64,000 nt of DNA from the NCBI GenBank assembly GCA_009792885.1, contig WMCF01000018.1:2122031-2186030 (forward strand), written 5' to 3'. The stretch comes from Eremophila alpestris peregrina. Its lineage: Eukaryota; Chordata; Aves; Passeriformes; Alaudidae. Shown here in pieces: positions 12,701 through 27,700 of the stretch (the stretch's first letter is position 1; every line of letters starts with the position of its first letter). The notes beneath the pieces were generated by a model. That model had not been told where the DNA came from and ran no database searches. It saw only the letters and a program-made list of their open reading frames with translations. The position numbers and the translations under genes were made by a program.

Positions 12701-15700
12701 CTACTGTTATGCTCACTGAAATGTTTCAAGCATATTAATATACAAGGAAGAGCTAAAAATGACAGGACAATAAAGCGTGTCTGGCATTTTTAAAGAGATC
12801 AAAGGAAAAAAATGTCTTCATGATGACCAATGTCATTTTTAACAACTCTGCTCCCAACCATCCAGGCCACATTACTTATGTTTACATGAAGTCCTGTGAG
12901 ACAGCTGCAAAGATGATATCACTAGTTAAAGTGGACAGCTTAAGGCTCCTTAAATTAAAAATGACATTACCTCATCAGTTAAAACTGTGTGCCAGCTTTG
13001 GTGTATATCAAATAGAAAATAAAGCTGACACTGATGGAACTGTAAGCATTAACATATGTGAAATATTGTGTTAACTGCATTTCTTCTTATGTATTTGATT
13101 TTTCTAGTAGCAATTGCTCAGCTCACTAGCTTAACTGTCCCTGTGCAGACTGGTGGAAATACAAAGTGGAAACATTCATTTCTGAGATGATTTTAGAGAT
13201 CCTTAAGTAGCCTGTAGTTTTTAAAATTAGACGTCTTTCTATAATGTCTTTATGATATGTGCATAACAGGATTTGAAAGTCAGGAGAGGAGCTGTAAAGA
13301 GACCTCAGAACTGTTGGGGTTTTGTCTGGTTTGTTTTTTATTTTTCCCTTCTCAGAAATATCCTTAAAATTGCTAGCTCTAGGTTCCCTGCAAAACCTAT
13401 TGAGAGTACTCAGAGACACATGCTAGTAGTTTTTAAATTTTAGGGGAAAAAAAAAAGTATGTTGAGAATTTTTAACAAGACAACTTTTCTCAAGATAATA
13501 AACTGCTTATTAAAAAGCAAGAATAACCATATTTGAGTGACAGTCTGCTTCATTTGCTCAACAGGGACATTATTTCACCAGTTTCCCAGGCACCATTCCT
13601 TGCTCAAGCTTCAACAGCAGACAAATTTTCAAATGGTATGAAAAGAAAATTAACTAAAAATGCTAAAAAATGCTCTTTTTTCCTTCACAGGAGAAGGAAA
13701 AATATATACATATATACAGGAGGTAAAAAATTCAAAAGGCTTGGGTTTGGTGTTTTTATTCTGCTACACCTTAAAAATAAACTGCTATATAGTCTTGCTA
13801 AGTCTTCCATATACAGCCAAAAAATAACTAACCTGTAAGAACCAATTTTGCTATTATATGAAGTAAATTAGGCAAAAAACCGCCATTCAAATTTAATTCT
13901 ATCACTCTCCTAGCTTCCCTCTTTACAGCAATAGCCTGCCCACACTTTCCATTGTCCCTTGCAGTGACAGAATCGTAATTTATGGTGCTCTTCCTGGCTG
14001 CTGTGCAGTTGTAAATGACACAATTTGGTTACTAAAAGGCTTTCTTCTAATGGATTTTTGCAAGCTATAGGTCATGCAGCCCCATGGAAGATTGGAGGAT
14101 TTTTCAATTTTTTTTTATTTCATTTTGAGAAATTACTGACAGACAGAGAAGGAGTTTAGCTGGGAGACAACGGGCAAGAAGTACAATTTGAAAAGAGGAA
14201 GCTTTAGAGATCAGCCCCCCACCCTTCATATTCTAACAATCATGTTTTTCACTTAGCAGCTAGCAAATGGATTTGGATCCTCCCGCACTGGTGGCAACAT
14301 ATGATATCTGGGCTGCAGTAAATGAGAAGCTATATTAGTTTTTTTTTAGAGAAATAAAATTACTCTGGATTTTACTAGTTTATACTTGGAAACCAGCATC
14401 CTGCTGTCATTTTTGCACTTTTCAGAATCCTACCAGAGACCACAGCATATCACAAACAACTGGTCTTGTAAATAGGAGAAAGTACAGTCACAACTTGGAA
14501 ATGGAGTTGTTGCCAAGGAAGCTCAGGAAGCAGCTTGCATGTCCCTCTGGACTTGGTAGCAGTTCTTTTCCATAAGTTTGTCAGAAGATGCTGTGCCAGG
14601 GATACAGTTGGCACATTGGCATCCCTGTGAGAAGACTGAACGTGTCACCTCCGCAGCACCCAGACAGACTTGGCACACAGCCCAGAGTACTGAGTTTGCA
14701 AATTTGGATTTCCCATTTGGCAATTCTTCACTCAGTTACTGCTGTCAATGGTGTGGCAAATATTTCTTGTAATTTTATAGTCCTTTAGGGCTTATGGCAG
14801 AGAGATGTAAATATAAACATGGCGCTAACCATGGAGTGCAGTTTCGGGTGAAAGACGAGAGCATGAGTTCAGATGTGAAAATAGGAGAGAGGACAGTCAG
14901 TGAATACGTTCATGGAGCTGCTTTCCCACAATGCAAGAAGCCCTCCCATTTTGCTTGCCTGGGTCTTTCCAGATATCCCACTTCTGTTTGCATCCTCTCC
15001 GGTGTGCAAGGCCAGTGCATGGCTGTTGGGTGGGAGATTGATGAACAGCAGTGCAAGAGTTCACACACACCTCCTGCTCCTCCCAGCTGGTACCCAAACA
15101 GGCCATTACTAGTTGGTCCTAATTTTAAAGTTTAGTAAAGCCACGTCTGGGAGAGATTCCCAGTGGAAAGATGAGGAAATATAAAATTCCTCTAATTCTT
15201 TAAGGAATTGCAAAAAACTTGTTCTTTTTCGGAAAGTGTAAGTTATGGTTTTGAGGAAAAGACCAAGCAATACCTATAAAATGAGTCCTGGGCAATGAAA
15301 AAACATAAAGAGCTGCAGAATTCAAAATCTGGTGAATTTTCTAGTACCTGTTTCTAGTAAATGCTAACAGTGCTTACACTGGGGTTCAGTTCTGAACATG
15401 CTGGAGACCCCTGAAAAGCACCATTGCATGTTGTACTGCAGAAGGTGAGGTGCAAGTGCTGGAAAGCCCTGCCTGCTACTGAAGCCAGCCATTCTGCCAA
15501 GCTACACTCTGCTTCTACACATTTGCCTATTGCCAGGGCAGTGAGATCTTATGCCTTTTTCCTTAAAAAAAATCCTTCTCAAGAAATAGGCAGAACTCAG
15601 CCGAAATCGAAATCTCTGCCATTTAATCTTATGAAACAATCAGTGAAGTATATACAACTATAATTTACATCCAAGTATACCTTATTTTTCTACAGCCTAC

Positions 15701-18700
15701 TGTGATCTATATGGTTGTTATAAATACTTTGGCTATTCACCTGTTAGGATCAAAAAATTTTCCACGTCTCTCTTTATTTTATCACTCTGAATTCACATCC
15801 AACCAAGCTGCTAAATTTCTCCCTGACGTGAATTATTTGCCCTGGTCAGACTATCTTTGGTTCTGAAAATTTTCTTCTTAGTATGTATCTTTCTTTTGCC
15901 TTTATTTTATAAACATTTTTTTTTTTATTCCTCACAAGTTTCCACTTTAGTTGAACAGAAGGCATCGCAAGAAGAAAGCTAAATAAAGAGCTTCAAGTTG
16001 TTCTGCACTGTGGCTTTGTGCCCCATTAGTTACTGAGGGTCAGAGGTGTGGGATTTACTGCAGTGCTTGTGGCACAAGGCAATCTGTATCCCAGAGCTAA
16101 AAGCTTAAAAGCTGCAGGCACTTGAGGGACACCAACCTTAATCCCAGTTTATTAGAGACAAGGAAAAAAAGTACATGCTATTAAAAATAAAAAATTAGCA
16201 CAGCCTTGAACGGGCTGATTTTCTGCCTGTAACCTCAGCATCTGTTGCATTTCTCATCATCTGAGCCTCCTCTGTGCAGCCTGACCATTCTCCAAGGCCT
16301 CCTGTAAGGTAACCCATCTCATGGGCATTGGGTGACTGACCCACCCTTTGAAGGCACACCAGCCTTCCCTATAGCTGGGAATGGTAGTGCACTACACCAA
16401 GGGGATGTAATTCCTCATACATGGGCCTCACAAGACACCTTGAAGGAGGTGACAGCAGCCCTCAGAGGATCCTGGGTGACTGCTGTGTCCTCAACAAGTC
16501 TAAGCAGGGCACAAGCACTCCCTGATCACCGGGTGGCATGGGAACTGTTTTCCTTTTTAAGCCACTTCCCAGTGTGCTTAGTAGCATTGGGATCCTACAT
16601 GGTGTGTTCCTACCTGGCTGCTTGCCCCTGTCACACACTGCAGTCTTCTAATGGAGAGGCCCTTCCCCATCTTTACAAGCTGGCGTGGGCATGTCTCTGA
16701 CCTTCCTTCCTTCCTTCCCTTCCTCCCTTCCTTCCTTCCTTCCCTTCCTCCCTTCCTTCCCTTCCTTCATTCCTTCCCTCCCTTCCTTCCCTCCCTTCCT
16801 TCCCTTCCTTCACTTCTTCCCTCCCTTCCTTCACTTCCTCCCTGCCTTCCTCCCTCCTTCCCTCCCTTTCCTTCACTTCCTCCCTTCCTTCCTTCCTCCC
16901 CTCCTTCCTTCCCTTTTTCTTCAAGCCTATTAAAATGCCCAACAGATCATTCCTTCAAGGATGGACATGCATGCAGTAGAATTAGGATGAGCCAGGCAGT
17001 GCAAACTCTGTGAGAAGGGAAGGTGGGAGTCAGTGCCCATGGCAGGAGGCTTTTACACTGGTTTTGTTTGTACTGGATTCATGGTGCAGATGCAGCCCCC
17101 CAAGGGAGACAACATGTAATCTAAATCCCGGAGTTCTCTAAAGTGCTGGATATTCAAATGCATAATTTGCAATCGATTAATGATTTGTAATTTAATGTCA
17201 GTTTGGGGAGCCTTTGTTTCCATTGGTCTTTTGTGAGCTGGTGTTTTTATGGTGTTCACCCAGGGCCAAAATTCACTCGAGTTATTCATACAAAGGTCCT
17301 GTCAACCTAAGAGATTTCTGGGAATAAGGCCATTGGGATTTGGCCACTGTTCAGCAATTTAGTAATGCCATTAACTGACGGTGGCTGTCCATTAAGAATG
17401 AACTACTGAGGGTCTATTTTAGTACAAGACAATGCTGTAGTGAAAAAGAGAAATGATGTAACAAAGACATCAATGAAGATCTACAGTTACCCAATGCAAC
17501 AGTTTAATTCCAACTAATGTTAGCAGCAGTCTTGTTATTACACTGGTTTCTGGAATAATTGAATGCACTGGGATTTGCACTTTCGTTTAAAATTAAGCTC
17601 TTAATTCTCTGCTGAACAAAGGAATCTGAAATGCAACATACCTTAACCAATAACATTTCAAAACCCAGAAGTAACAAAACCAATCATTACTATTTTAAAA
17701 TCTGAGTATCCTTCATTTTATCACATACTCCTTGTATTTTGGCTCACGTTTTTTGAGCACCTGGGACTGGCAGAACCGAAGATCTGAATCAAATAAGCAA
17801 GATTGTATCTGCACTTTTATCTATACAGCTCTACTGAGAACAATAGCCAGATCTTTAGCTGCTGCAAATGAGATTAGGCCCTTTATACCAATGGATCTAA
17901 GTCGGTTTACACTGACATATGGCTAAAGAGGGTGCAAGTGGTGACAGAACATTTTACCTTGCATTTACTTAGTTCTATTCTATTAATACCAAATAAAATC
18001 TGGAAAATTCTTCAACAGAAATGAGAACACCAGGATCGAAGAAGAACCAGAGGTTATGGACTGGGTTTTGACATTTTAGCATTACAATGTCCTAAGGGAA
18101 GTAAAAGCAAAATTCATCTGCTAAGGTCTTCAGCACATCTATCTGCAAAAACTATTTCACCAATGAAAAGATTTGATCTTGAACTTACAGTAAATTCCAC
18201 TGATTTCATAGCTTGCCACATACTGTAATAAATTATAATATAACGATCCCACTATATAAAAATGAAAACCTCTTCTGGGAAGAAACATTCAATTTTAAAA
18301 CTCTTCAGTGAGAAACTTCAGTTCATAACTTTCTGGCATAGAAAAATGCTATCTTTTCATGGAAAAGGTTTCTGTCTGTCAAATAAGACAAATTTACAAA
18401 TGCTTGACTTCCACTTTAAGTGGGGGAAAAAGAAACACTTAGCAGTTTAAAGACTTCAGAGAGGAAGGAGCTTTCTAGTGTCAAACTGGTGAAGTTTAGT
18501 ATTTATAGGAATTTCACATGCCTCTAATTACTCTAAACTCAGTTCCCAAGTAAAATATGCCATCTGGAAGATATTAGAGTCATTTACAACTTGTTCACTT
18601 CCCTATTTCACTGCAAAATCTTACCTCTTGCCAACTTTCCAGTGTTCTTCACAAAATGAAATGCAGTCTAATTTTTACTGGTTGTTTAATAGTTACTTCA

Positions 18701-21700
18701 TCTATGTTGAGACAGCTAAGGGTTTTAGAAACTGGGAAAAAAGTTGCATTTTTTGAAAACTAACCTTCTTGTTACTCACTGTACCTCAAGCATTTCATGT
18801 GGATGTTTCAGGTGTGAGGGTTATGCCTAGGCTAAGTTTAGTATTGGGTCACTAATTTCACATGGCTAAATTTGGAAAGATATCCTAGGTGATAAAAGAG
18901 AGAAGGATGACATAAATGAGAGAAGGATGCAGCCGTCATGCATAAAAATTGGCTCTTGTAAGCAAAAAAAAGAAAAAAAAAAAAAGAAGAAAAAAACCCC
19001 TCAACTATATGGTTTTGTTTTTGTTTCTATGACCTCCCAAGAGATGCCCATCAATCAAAAAACTTCTTGTTAGTAGAGCAACTTCATCCAAGTATGCCAA
19101 TCTGTTTATAAGTGAAGCTTTGCGACATTCCTCTGAGGTAAAGTTGTCATTCTCATTTTACATATGTGGAGACGGGAGAGAGAGACTGAGCGCCAGCAGT
19201 CTTACAGAAATCCTGCAAACAGCAAGGAACAAAGCTGAGATGGCCAGATACTGTGTTTTAAACATAAGAGCCCAGTCTAGCTTCTCTTGAAATAATGGAA
19301 AGATTCCTGGTGGCTTCTGTGGGTTTCAAATAAAGCTCCTTAACAGATGCTTGAAAATTGGAAGTTTTCCTAAGCTATAGAATGACTGGAAGAAGGGGCT
19401 GCAACGTCTCACACAGAATCACAAATACATTTCTGTAGGAGAAATAGCCTAAATAACTTGCATACAGAGACTCATGCATATCTACACACTCACTGTACCT
19501 CTATATCCATCAAACGTTGTTTTCATGTGCCTAACAAGTTTAATGATTTGTGGCTGGATTAGTGCTCTGTGCATGTACTTCTGAATTCACTAAAAAGCCT
19601 GCCTAATTGTAAGTTATAGAAGCCTTGGGTTTGCTTCCTCGAATGCCTCAAGAACAGAAAAAGAGCTGTATCAAATGGAGATCAGAATCAGTTGTAATTT
19701 CTTTTTCTTTCCATGAATGGAGAAAAGAAATGCTGTAAAGTTATGGCAACCTTACAGCACTCCACTTGGGAATTTTGAACCGCTGATTAATTTGTAATTA
19801 TCCTTTGGGGATCTACGTAGTATATTAATCACAACCTCAGGAACTCAACTTTTGAAAGTATAAGGTAGATGTTAGTTTTTCACAGAAACTGTGAAAGTTC
19901 AGAACATAAAATAAGTTCCACACTTTGGAAACTCAGATATTTGTCCCTTGTGGGCTGTCTACAACCTCTCTGACCAATACCTATAATTAATGAAACTAGA
20001 AAAGGCTAAAGGAGAAAGGAAATTACAGAAATACACATCAGCTTTAGATCAGAAGTTATGGCAATTTTCTTCCATAGCAACCATGTCCTGAAGCTCTGTA
20101 AATACAGTAAAATGATGGGCATTTTCATTTATTTCCAGTTAGGAACTATATATGGGAATATTAAGGATGCAGTGTTAGGCACTTGGAGCTCAATATTTCT
20201 CAGTGTTGTTCCCTTTGTTGTGATTTCTGCATCACATGCCCTGCGGGCAGACCTTGGGCCAAATGAAAAATCTACTGTGGGATTAGTGTCTTCACATACT
20301 TAGTCTGTAGTGATATAAATGACTGCTGTGGGTCTTCCCTGCCTGAAAGTGTGACACATGTAAATGATTGGATTGATTTTTTGCTGAGACTGTGTCTCAA
20401 ACCTGTATATAGCCACACGATTAGGCATATGTACAAACAAGTGGAGCTATTGGAAAATGTCCAGGTTTGCTTTTGAAACTTTTGGCTTGTCAGTGTTTCA
20501 TCATGTGCATGTGTTAGAGCTTTTCCAGTGGATTTTTATTGGGGAAAGGGAGGTCAGACTCTCTTGAGCTATCACCGAGGAAAAAAGAGTTTGAACTACA
20601 TAAAAGAGATCCAAACTTTCAAGTCTTTTCTGTATTGAAAACAGAGTCCTTAAGTGTGTGAGATACGTGGCATTATTAGGTAAATATTCTCATAATGCTG
20701 AGAAGACCTTTGGCAGACTATTGTAACATCTAGATGAAAACCATCTCCTTATTTCTTTCTTATAATACTAACTTGGAAAGGCAAAGTGCCTGGCCATAAC
20801 ATCTAGGAGTGCTCTCTGGCACAGGAGGCACACAAAGCTGAATAAGAAACATTCGTAGTTCAGAGATCAACCCACTTACAAGGCCTGCATGTTTCCTGGC
20901 GAGCCGTTATCTCGGCACAAAATCATTTGGTTGTGTACATTGCCACTTTAACAAACAACCCTTAAGCACATGAGTAATACTTAGGATTGGCAACTTTAAA
21001 GGAGCCCTGGCTTTGTGAAATCTGAATGATATTTCCTAAGAGCAGTGCAAGGAACATTTACTCAAGGATGGTGCTTTCAAATTACAGACTTCTGATCTGA
21101 GTAAGTGTGGCTGAAGAGCTGCCTGAAAAAGTCCCATGGCTTGTCTTCTGCTCTGCAACTGGGACATGTATGCACGTATGTGTGTGTGTTTCTGTGTGTA
21201 TGTTTTTACATTCTTTATATAAGAAAAGACCTGAATCATTTCAGATGTTTCTTCCCAAAGTTAATTCTCAGCCAGAGAAGAAGCCTGGGAAACTCATCCT
21301 GGAAGATGCTCATTTCCAAATCACTAAAGTAGATGAGAACAGGGAAGCAGAGTGTCTATGTAAATTTAAACTAAGTAATTCCTACCAACACTTTTTGATT
21401 AATTTGTTGACTAATTTCAGTAGAGACATCACAAATAAAATTCCTGTTGATAACTTATGCATGTCCTTATAGGTGTAGTTTAGTTTTGCACACATCAGTG
21501 CATCAATCCAACACAAGTGCAGACCTCTCCCTGAGATTCTGCTCTTGAAATCTGCATTAAGAAATTCAATATTACCCTCAGAATTATAATTTTCTAATAA
21601 AGTACATGATTACTTATGTTTATTGCAAACAGATCACTATTTAAACTGTTTCAGAGTTACATTTTTTTTGTAATAGAGCTCACAGTTAAACTGTACCAAT

Positions 21701-24700
21701 TTGAAACGTCAGTATATAAAAGTTTGTCCCATTGAGCAACTTTATGGCCATTTTATTGTGTATCCTAGAACTTAAAAGTATATATAACTTAAATAAATGT
21801 ATTTATCTTATGATAAAATATACCATAGATGTTTAGAGCTGCTAAGCCTGAATTTAGTTCATTTGTCTCCTCTATCACAGAGAATGTCACAGTTTTTATG
21901 TGTTTTGTGACCTTATGATTTATATGGGTCTTGAGGACTAACTACGTGTTTAGAAAGGAGGAAAACAGTGGCCAATAAACATTCCCAGTAGCCTAAAAAC
22001 AGGAACAGCTTGTTAGCTGAGGTCAGCCATATGACCCAGTGCCCAGTGAAACTGCATTGTTATAGCTGGAATGTGGGGCAAACCAGCCATTCCAAAAAAA
22101 ACCCACCCCAGCGATCCACCTCTCATAAAAATGTCTTTCTTAGAAAGGGAGGCATGTGATAATGACTTACAGGAAGGAAAATGTGCACAGCAGATCAGAA
22201 TCATCTCTGGTACAGATTTACAGAGTTTAGTGGCATTGCATCTGAGGTGCATTGCCCTACTCTAATTTAAAATGGAAAACTAAGTGGAAAAACCTACCAG
22301 AACTCACAAGTGTTTGCTAAAAATTTTTGCATGGATTTCTTCTGGTACTTAATACTTTGGAAAGCAAGCAGAGTAATGGACAGACAACACTAACACACAT
22401 AGCTCATGGGCATCAGTAATTGGGACCATACTGAATACATGCGTGCCAGCTCAAATCCCCAGTGTGAGCTGCACAAATGTCAAGGAAGTATTCATTAAAT
22501 GGGACTGAGTTTGTCCTCTTTCCTCTTCCTTTTCCTCCCTCATTGGTGCAGCTTCTTGAGATGTACTCTCTCTTAAATCTGCTGGGCATTTGGACCTGTA
22601 CTCAGTGGATACTAAATGTATTTTGGAGTGGCATGGCTGTGAGATGACCCCTGCCTTTGAAATCAGGGCAGTGGAAAACCTAAGTCAGGAGCAGCACACT
22701 CACAAAGAAATTGCTGCTTTTGAGGTCAGAAGTAATGTTCTCCTAGAACCACTCTCCCATTCTTGTACAGGCTGCTTCAACAGCTGTAATCAAGAAAAAG
22801 ACACTCTTCAGGAAAGAGCTGTTAGTGGGTCCAAGAAAGTATGGATAATGATGTTGATATGTTTTCATGGGTCATGCTTTGCTTTTTACTTAGAGAAAAT
22901 GGACAGTGTGACATGGAGCTATAATAATATATTACCTGACAGACCAAAAGGATCTGCAAATAACTCAATGAATTGCAAACAAAAAATGGTGTTGCATCTT
23001 CTTTCCTTTTGTAATCCATAAGGGAGTGGTGTTCTAAGTCTTCTTTAATTAATTACAATAAATAACCCTTGAAAGGCAATAAACCATTATACAGCTGATG
23101 AAAACACTTACTCTGCAATTAAATTTTTATGCATTAAAATCCTGATTTGATGGTTTTTGTTTAGTTTATGCTTTTAGTAGGTATCTATAAATGCTTCGAG
23201 TTTTGTCTACTTAGTGGTGATAAGCACTATCCAAGAGCAGCCTGTGTGAGACTCTGTGGCATTAAGCATTGATTCTTCCCTCTCCTTCATTCCTGGCAAG
23301 CAGCACAGTAACTCAGACAGACGAGCCGTGAAATGTGTTTGGGCCGGATCCCCTCGTACGTGCGGAGAATCTGCGCGAGATAACGCCAGGCTTTCCTTTA
23401 TGCTTTAATAATGCAAAAGACAGCCTTGCTTTCACACACTAGGGACAACAAGGTTTGTTTGCCTTATGCATTCTTAAAGGTATAAATTGCCCAAAACAGT
23501 AGTAGGAAGTCTGGGAAGGAAATGAGATAATACACCATCCCTTTCCTCACTTTGAGCCCCCTGAGCAGGCTCACAGGGATGTCTGCCTTGCACAGAGGGA
23601 CTCGGGGACTCCTTTCGGCAGCACAGCCCCCATCCTTCTGTTGCAAACACTCGCCGTGCTGCGTCTGAGGCAGTGCAGATCCCAGCATTGCAGGGCACAC
23701 AGTGCCCCTCTGGAGCTGTCCTCCCTGGCCAGCAGTCCTGCCAGACACTGTCACCTTGCAGTGTAGCAATGAAAGAAAAATCCTATGGGCTTGCTGTCTC
23801 AGTACCTAAATAACCAACAGCACACCCAGCTTTGAGCCAGGTGATAAATGCATCCTGTTCAGCCCCTACTCTGAATAAAACTGTTGGTACCTGGCAGGAT
23901 CTATAGCTGAAAAAGTCTCAACCTTTGTGTCAAAACCACTTGTTTTTATCTCAGACTGAAACATTATTTTCACAATTTTTAAATACAAACCCTTCCTGTC
24001 CGAACAGCTCATGGGTTTCATGCTGCTGAGCCTAGCTGTCCCTGCTAGTTCCCCCTTTAAAATTTTACAGTGTAACATAACTTCATTTTGTTACACTGTA
24101 AACATTTCCAAGATACAGGATCCTGTTTATTATTATGGGGGGGAAATGGTAATAACCCACCCTCTTTCCTGAAACATGCAGAAAACCCCTTCAAGAAACT
24201 GAATGTATGCATTCCTCATTAGCTATAACCCGGACTTGGTCTCATGGGCACTGTAAAGCCAGTGCCTCTTTCTCTCTGAACAGAAGGATGTCAGGGGACT
24301 TACAGACCACTGGAGAGGCACAGTCCTGCCTGATTCATGGTACCAACATGTTGTGATGAACAGATTCCTGAAACAGCTCCACTCAATTGAATTTTCACTT
24401 ATTTGGCATATAACATCCCATTTTTCAGCTTTTCTTCAATTACTGCACATTTCTCCTCAAACAGATACCACAGAGTGTCCTCTGTCCTTACATGATTGCT
24501 GCATGGCTACTATGGGAACCACTCCAGCCAGACAACTTCGAGAAAAATTTCAAACCTTAGTCCCCTCCCTCTGTATTTCACAAAAATCAGAATTAGCAGA
24601 TGGATAATATACGAACTGATGAAGGATTACCTCTTTTTTCCCCACAGGGATAAGGATCATGGAAACATGGCTCATGCCAGCAACAAAAAGAAATGTCAGC

Positions 24701-27700
24701 TGGAAAGAACCTGAGTAAGGTTTCTACACAGCACTGTGCTCTGGGAAAATCACAATATTGCTTGTTAATGGTGCTGCTCAGAGCAGTGATAAACTCCACC
24801 AAAAATTGCAACCCTTGCATTTGGAGATGTGATTACAACACATGTCTGAACTGTTTTTGTTTAACTGGCTGAGGTACTTATAATGTCACAAACTCTGCTC
24901 AGTGCTGAATGTTCCCACCAGGAGCAATAAATCCTGTGCCACCACAGCTTTGCCACTAACTGGGTAAGAATCCGGCACGGCTGTGGATGCCGCAGTCACG
25001 TCTCTGACTGCAGTGCAGATGCAAATCCCCAACCTGCGCCAGGTGGGAGGCTGGGAGTCATTCTGCTTTCATCAGAGCCACTGTCTGGGAAGGCAGGAGT
25101 GTTGGAAAGGAACTGGGCTGCCCAGGGGTTGCCCGTTCAGTCAGCTGTATGCTTTCTGGTTTGTTAGAGCTCTGTTCTGTTCACACAGTAGTTAGCAGGG
25201 CCATAAAGCTGTGAGATTAGAGTGGGTTGAGATTTTAAGATGCAAATACGAGCCTAGATGACCCTCAGTACGATGGGGTTTAGTTAGGTCATTTAGAGAG
25301 ATAGGAGCTGATGGGAGAAAGTGTGCAGACACTGGACTGGAAGGCTGAAAGCAGCCATGGCTATTCAGTGAAGCCAGATGTCAACTAACTTCCCTGTGCC
25401 ATAGCTTTCTGGATTGGAAAATCAGATACTGGTATTTCCCTGAAAGAGTCTGAAGGCACAGGATGGACTAAGATGGCCACAGTACTAGTAACACTGTCAT
25501 TAATTTTGTGATTCAATACATCTCTTGTAAATAGATATATTTAATTGACAGCTCTTCATTCTTGCTTTTAACCGTTTTTAGCTGTGAGTTCAATTTTTTT
25601 TACCCTTGAGGATGGACAATAAGAAGAACAGAGATCTAAAATACTATGTATTTTTTGTGAGTCTCCATTCCAAAACATTAATAGTGAAATACAGTGTTTT
25701 GCTACTCTTGCCAGTACATCAAACCTTCTTCTATTAAGCCCATTATAACAAGCAATGTTTCTTTATAACCCAGAAATTATTTCTTTATAACCCAGAAATA
25801 ATCATTAATGTGGTTAGATATGCAGGGATTTAGCCAATTAATACTCAGAAGTATGAATCAGCCCTCTGCATAAATCCCTTGGTGTGGAAGAGGCAACCGT
25901 GTATCCCTAGGTTCCTTAGGGTAGGTACATACAAGGAGCCTGAAAAACAAAGGATTTGGGGCACAGCCTGTGTTTAAGCAGAAGATGATGGTTTGACATC
26001 TGAGGACGTAACCAGGAGTTATTTTGAGTCACCCTGGGTGACCTGTTGCTTTGGAGAACTGGTTATCTGAGGGACGTGCTCTGGCACATCATGGCCCCAG
26101 CAGGTTATCCACTCTTGTCTCATTCTCGACTTAAGCACATTGGGCAAGTGGATTCAAAGGATTTCTGCTTTGAAGAGGAGTATTTCCAGGACCTGAGCTC
26201 AGGTGTGAGAGGTTGGCCAGCTTTCCCCCAGACTACCTAAGTAAGTGATGATGGTGATTATACTGCTGTCAGTAAAACAGGGCAGGAAAAAAGGAGGTGT
26301 GCTACCTCCTTCATAATCCTGGCAGGATTCTCTATTTGAATCTCATCTTATTGTGCTTTTTTACTCTTTGATAATCAGCATACAATCCAGTAATTTTGAT
26401 GAGAGGTGGAGTCTTTTCACATAAAGTTATGGCAAAAAAACTTGTTGCATAAAAGCCTTAGCTAAATTGTATCCAGGATAGATTACACACACACCATGAA
26501 GTTGTCAAAACATTGTGATTTGATTAATGAGGCTGTTAATTTTCAGATTTGTCTCCCAAACAGATCTCGAGCCTCTTCAGTCGCATCAAGACTCATGAGG
26601 TTAACGATATTCCCTGCCAGCCTTAGCATGAGTCTGTCACATTACAAATGACTCTCCCTTCATTTGCCATGTAGGAATTGTCTCAGATACCTGGTTCAAC
26701 ATGAGAGGATGAGAGCACATTAACAAACACTTAGCTAAGGCGAGGCATTCTGAATGCGAAATGCCTTTCACCCAGTATGACCAGCGCCCTTTACACCCTT
26801 TACACAGAAGCTTGCTCCTCTTCAACATGCATTTTGTCTCCTGATGCTTTTAATCCTTAGGGATGCAAGTCCTCCTCAGTTCAATTTTGCAAAATGCAGA
26901 TCCTGTCCATCTGCGTTTAGCCAACATAATTGTGAGAACAGAATCAGGGAGTTGCTACAAGGTAAGTGAACATGGTTTCATATGAATTGAATCCTAAAAA
27001 TAGCCTGTTCTGTTTTCCTAAATCTGCACTATCTGTGTTCTGTAAAGAATCCAAAAGGCACTAACATAAGTAAGGAACACAGAACAAGGCTGAGATCTTT
27101 TTTCCCCTTGTTTCAGCTCATCCTTCATACAGACAGACACACAGACATTCAAATCCATGATCAGGACGCATGGTTGAAACTGCTTTTAAGTGTGATTGTT
27201 AATCATGTGTGTATTGATGACCTTCTATTTGTACTTCTTTCATTTTAAGCACATAAGTCTTGACTGATTGATGCTTTTTAAAATCAGTACTATCCACTAC
27301 TCGTATGATTTAGAAACATGAATTACTCACTAAGCTGGAGAATTTTAATATTCAGCCAGTCTCACATTCAGGCCATATGCTCTACCATACAGAATCTGAG
27401 ATAAAAATGACAGCAGCAAGAATTTATATGAACATGACTTATTTTAAGAATTAGACTGTGCAGCCCTGCTTTTGCTGACGTCAGTGAGACTATTCATGCA
27501 CAAGGATTTAGCAGCATAGAGGTTACACACAGAGCTTGGGAAAAAGGTTTTAATGTTCCACAGTATGACATCAGGTTGGAACTATATCTATCTTTCTGCA
27601 ATAAAGCCAATCCAAATAACAAGAAAAAAAATCTCTGCTTATACAGTTTTAACAATTTCAATTGTTAAAAACTCAAAAAAGCCTTTTAGCATATGGATTT

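Noticed and set aside
16651..17013. Pro/Leu/Ser-rich and Glu/Gly/Arg-rich open frames
   Set aside because: They are translations of a simple pyrimidine/purine repeat.
18964..18998. Poly(A) tail of a processed pseudogene or retroposon
   Set aside because: No recognisable retroposed sequence or target-site duplication is attached.
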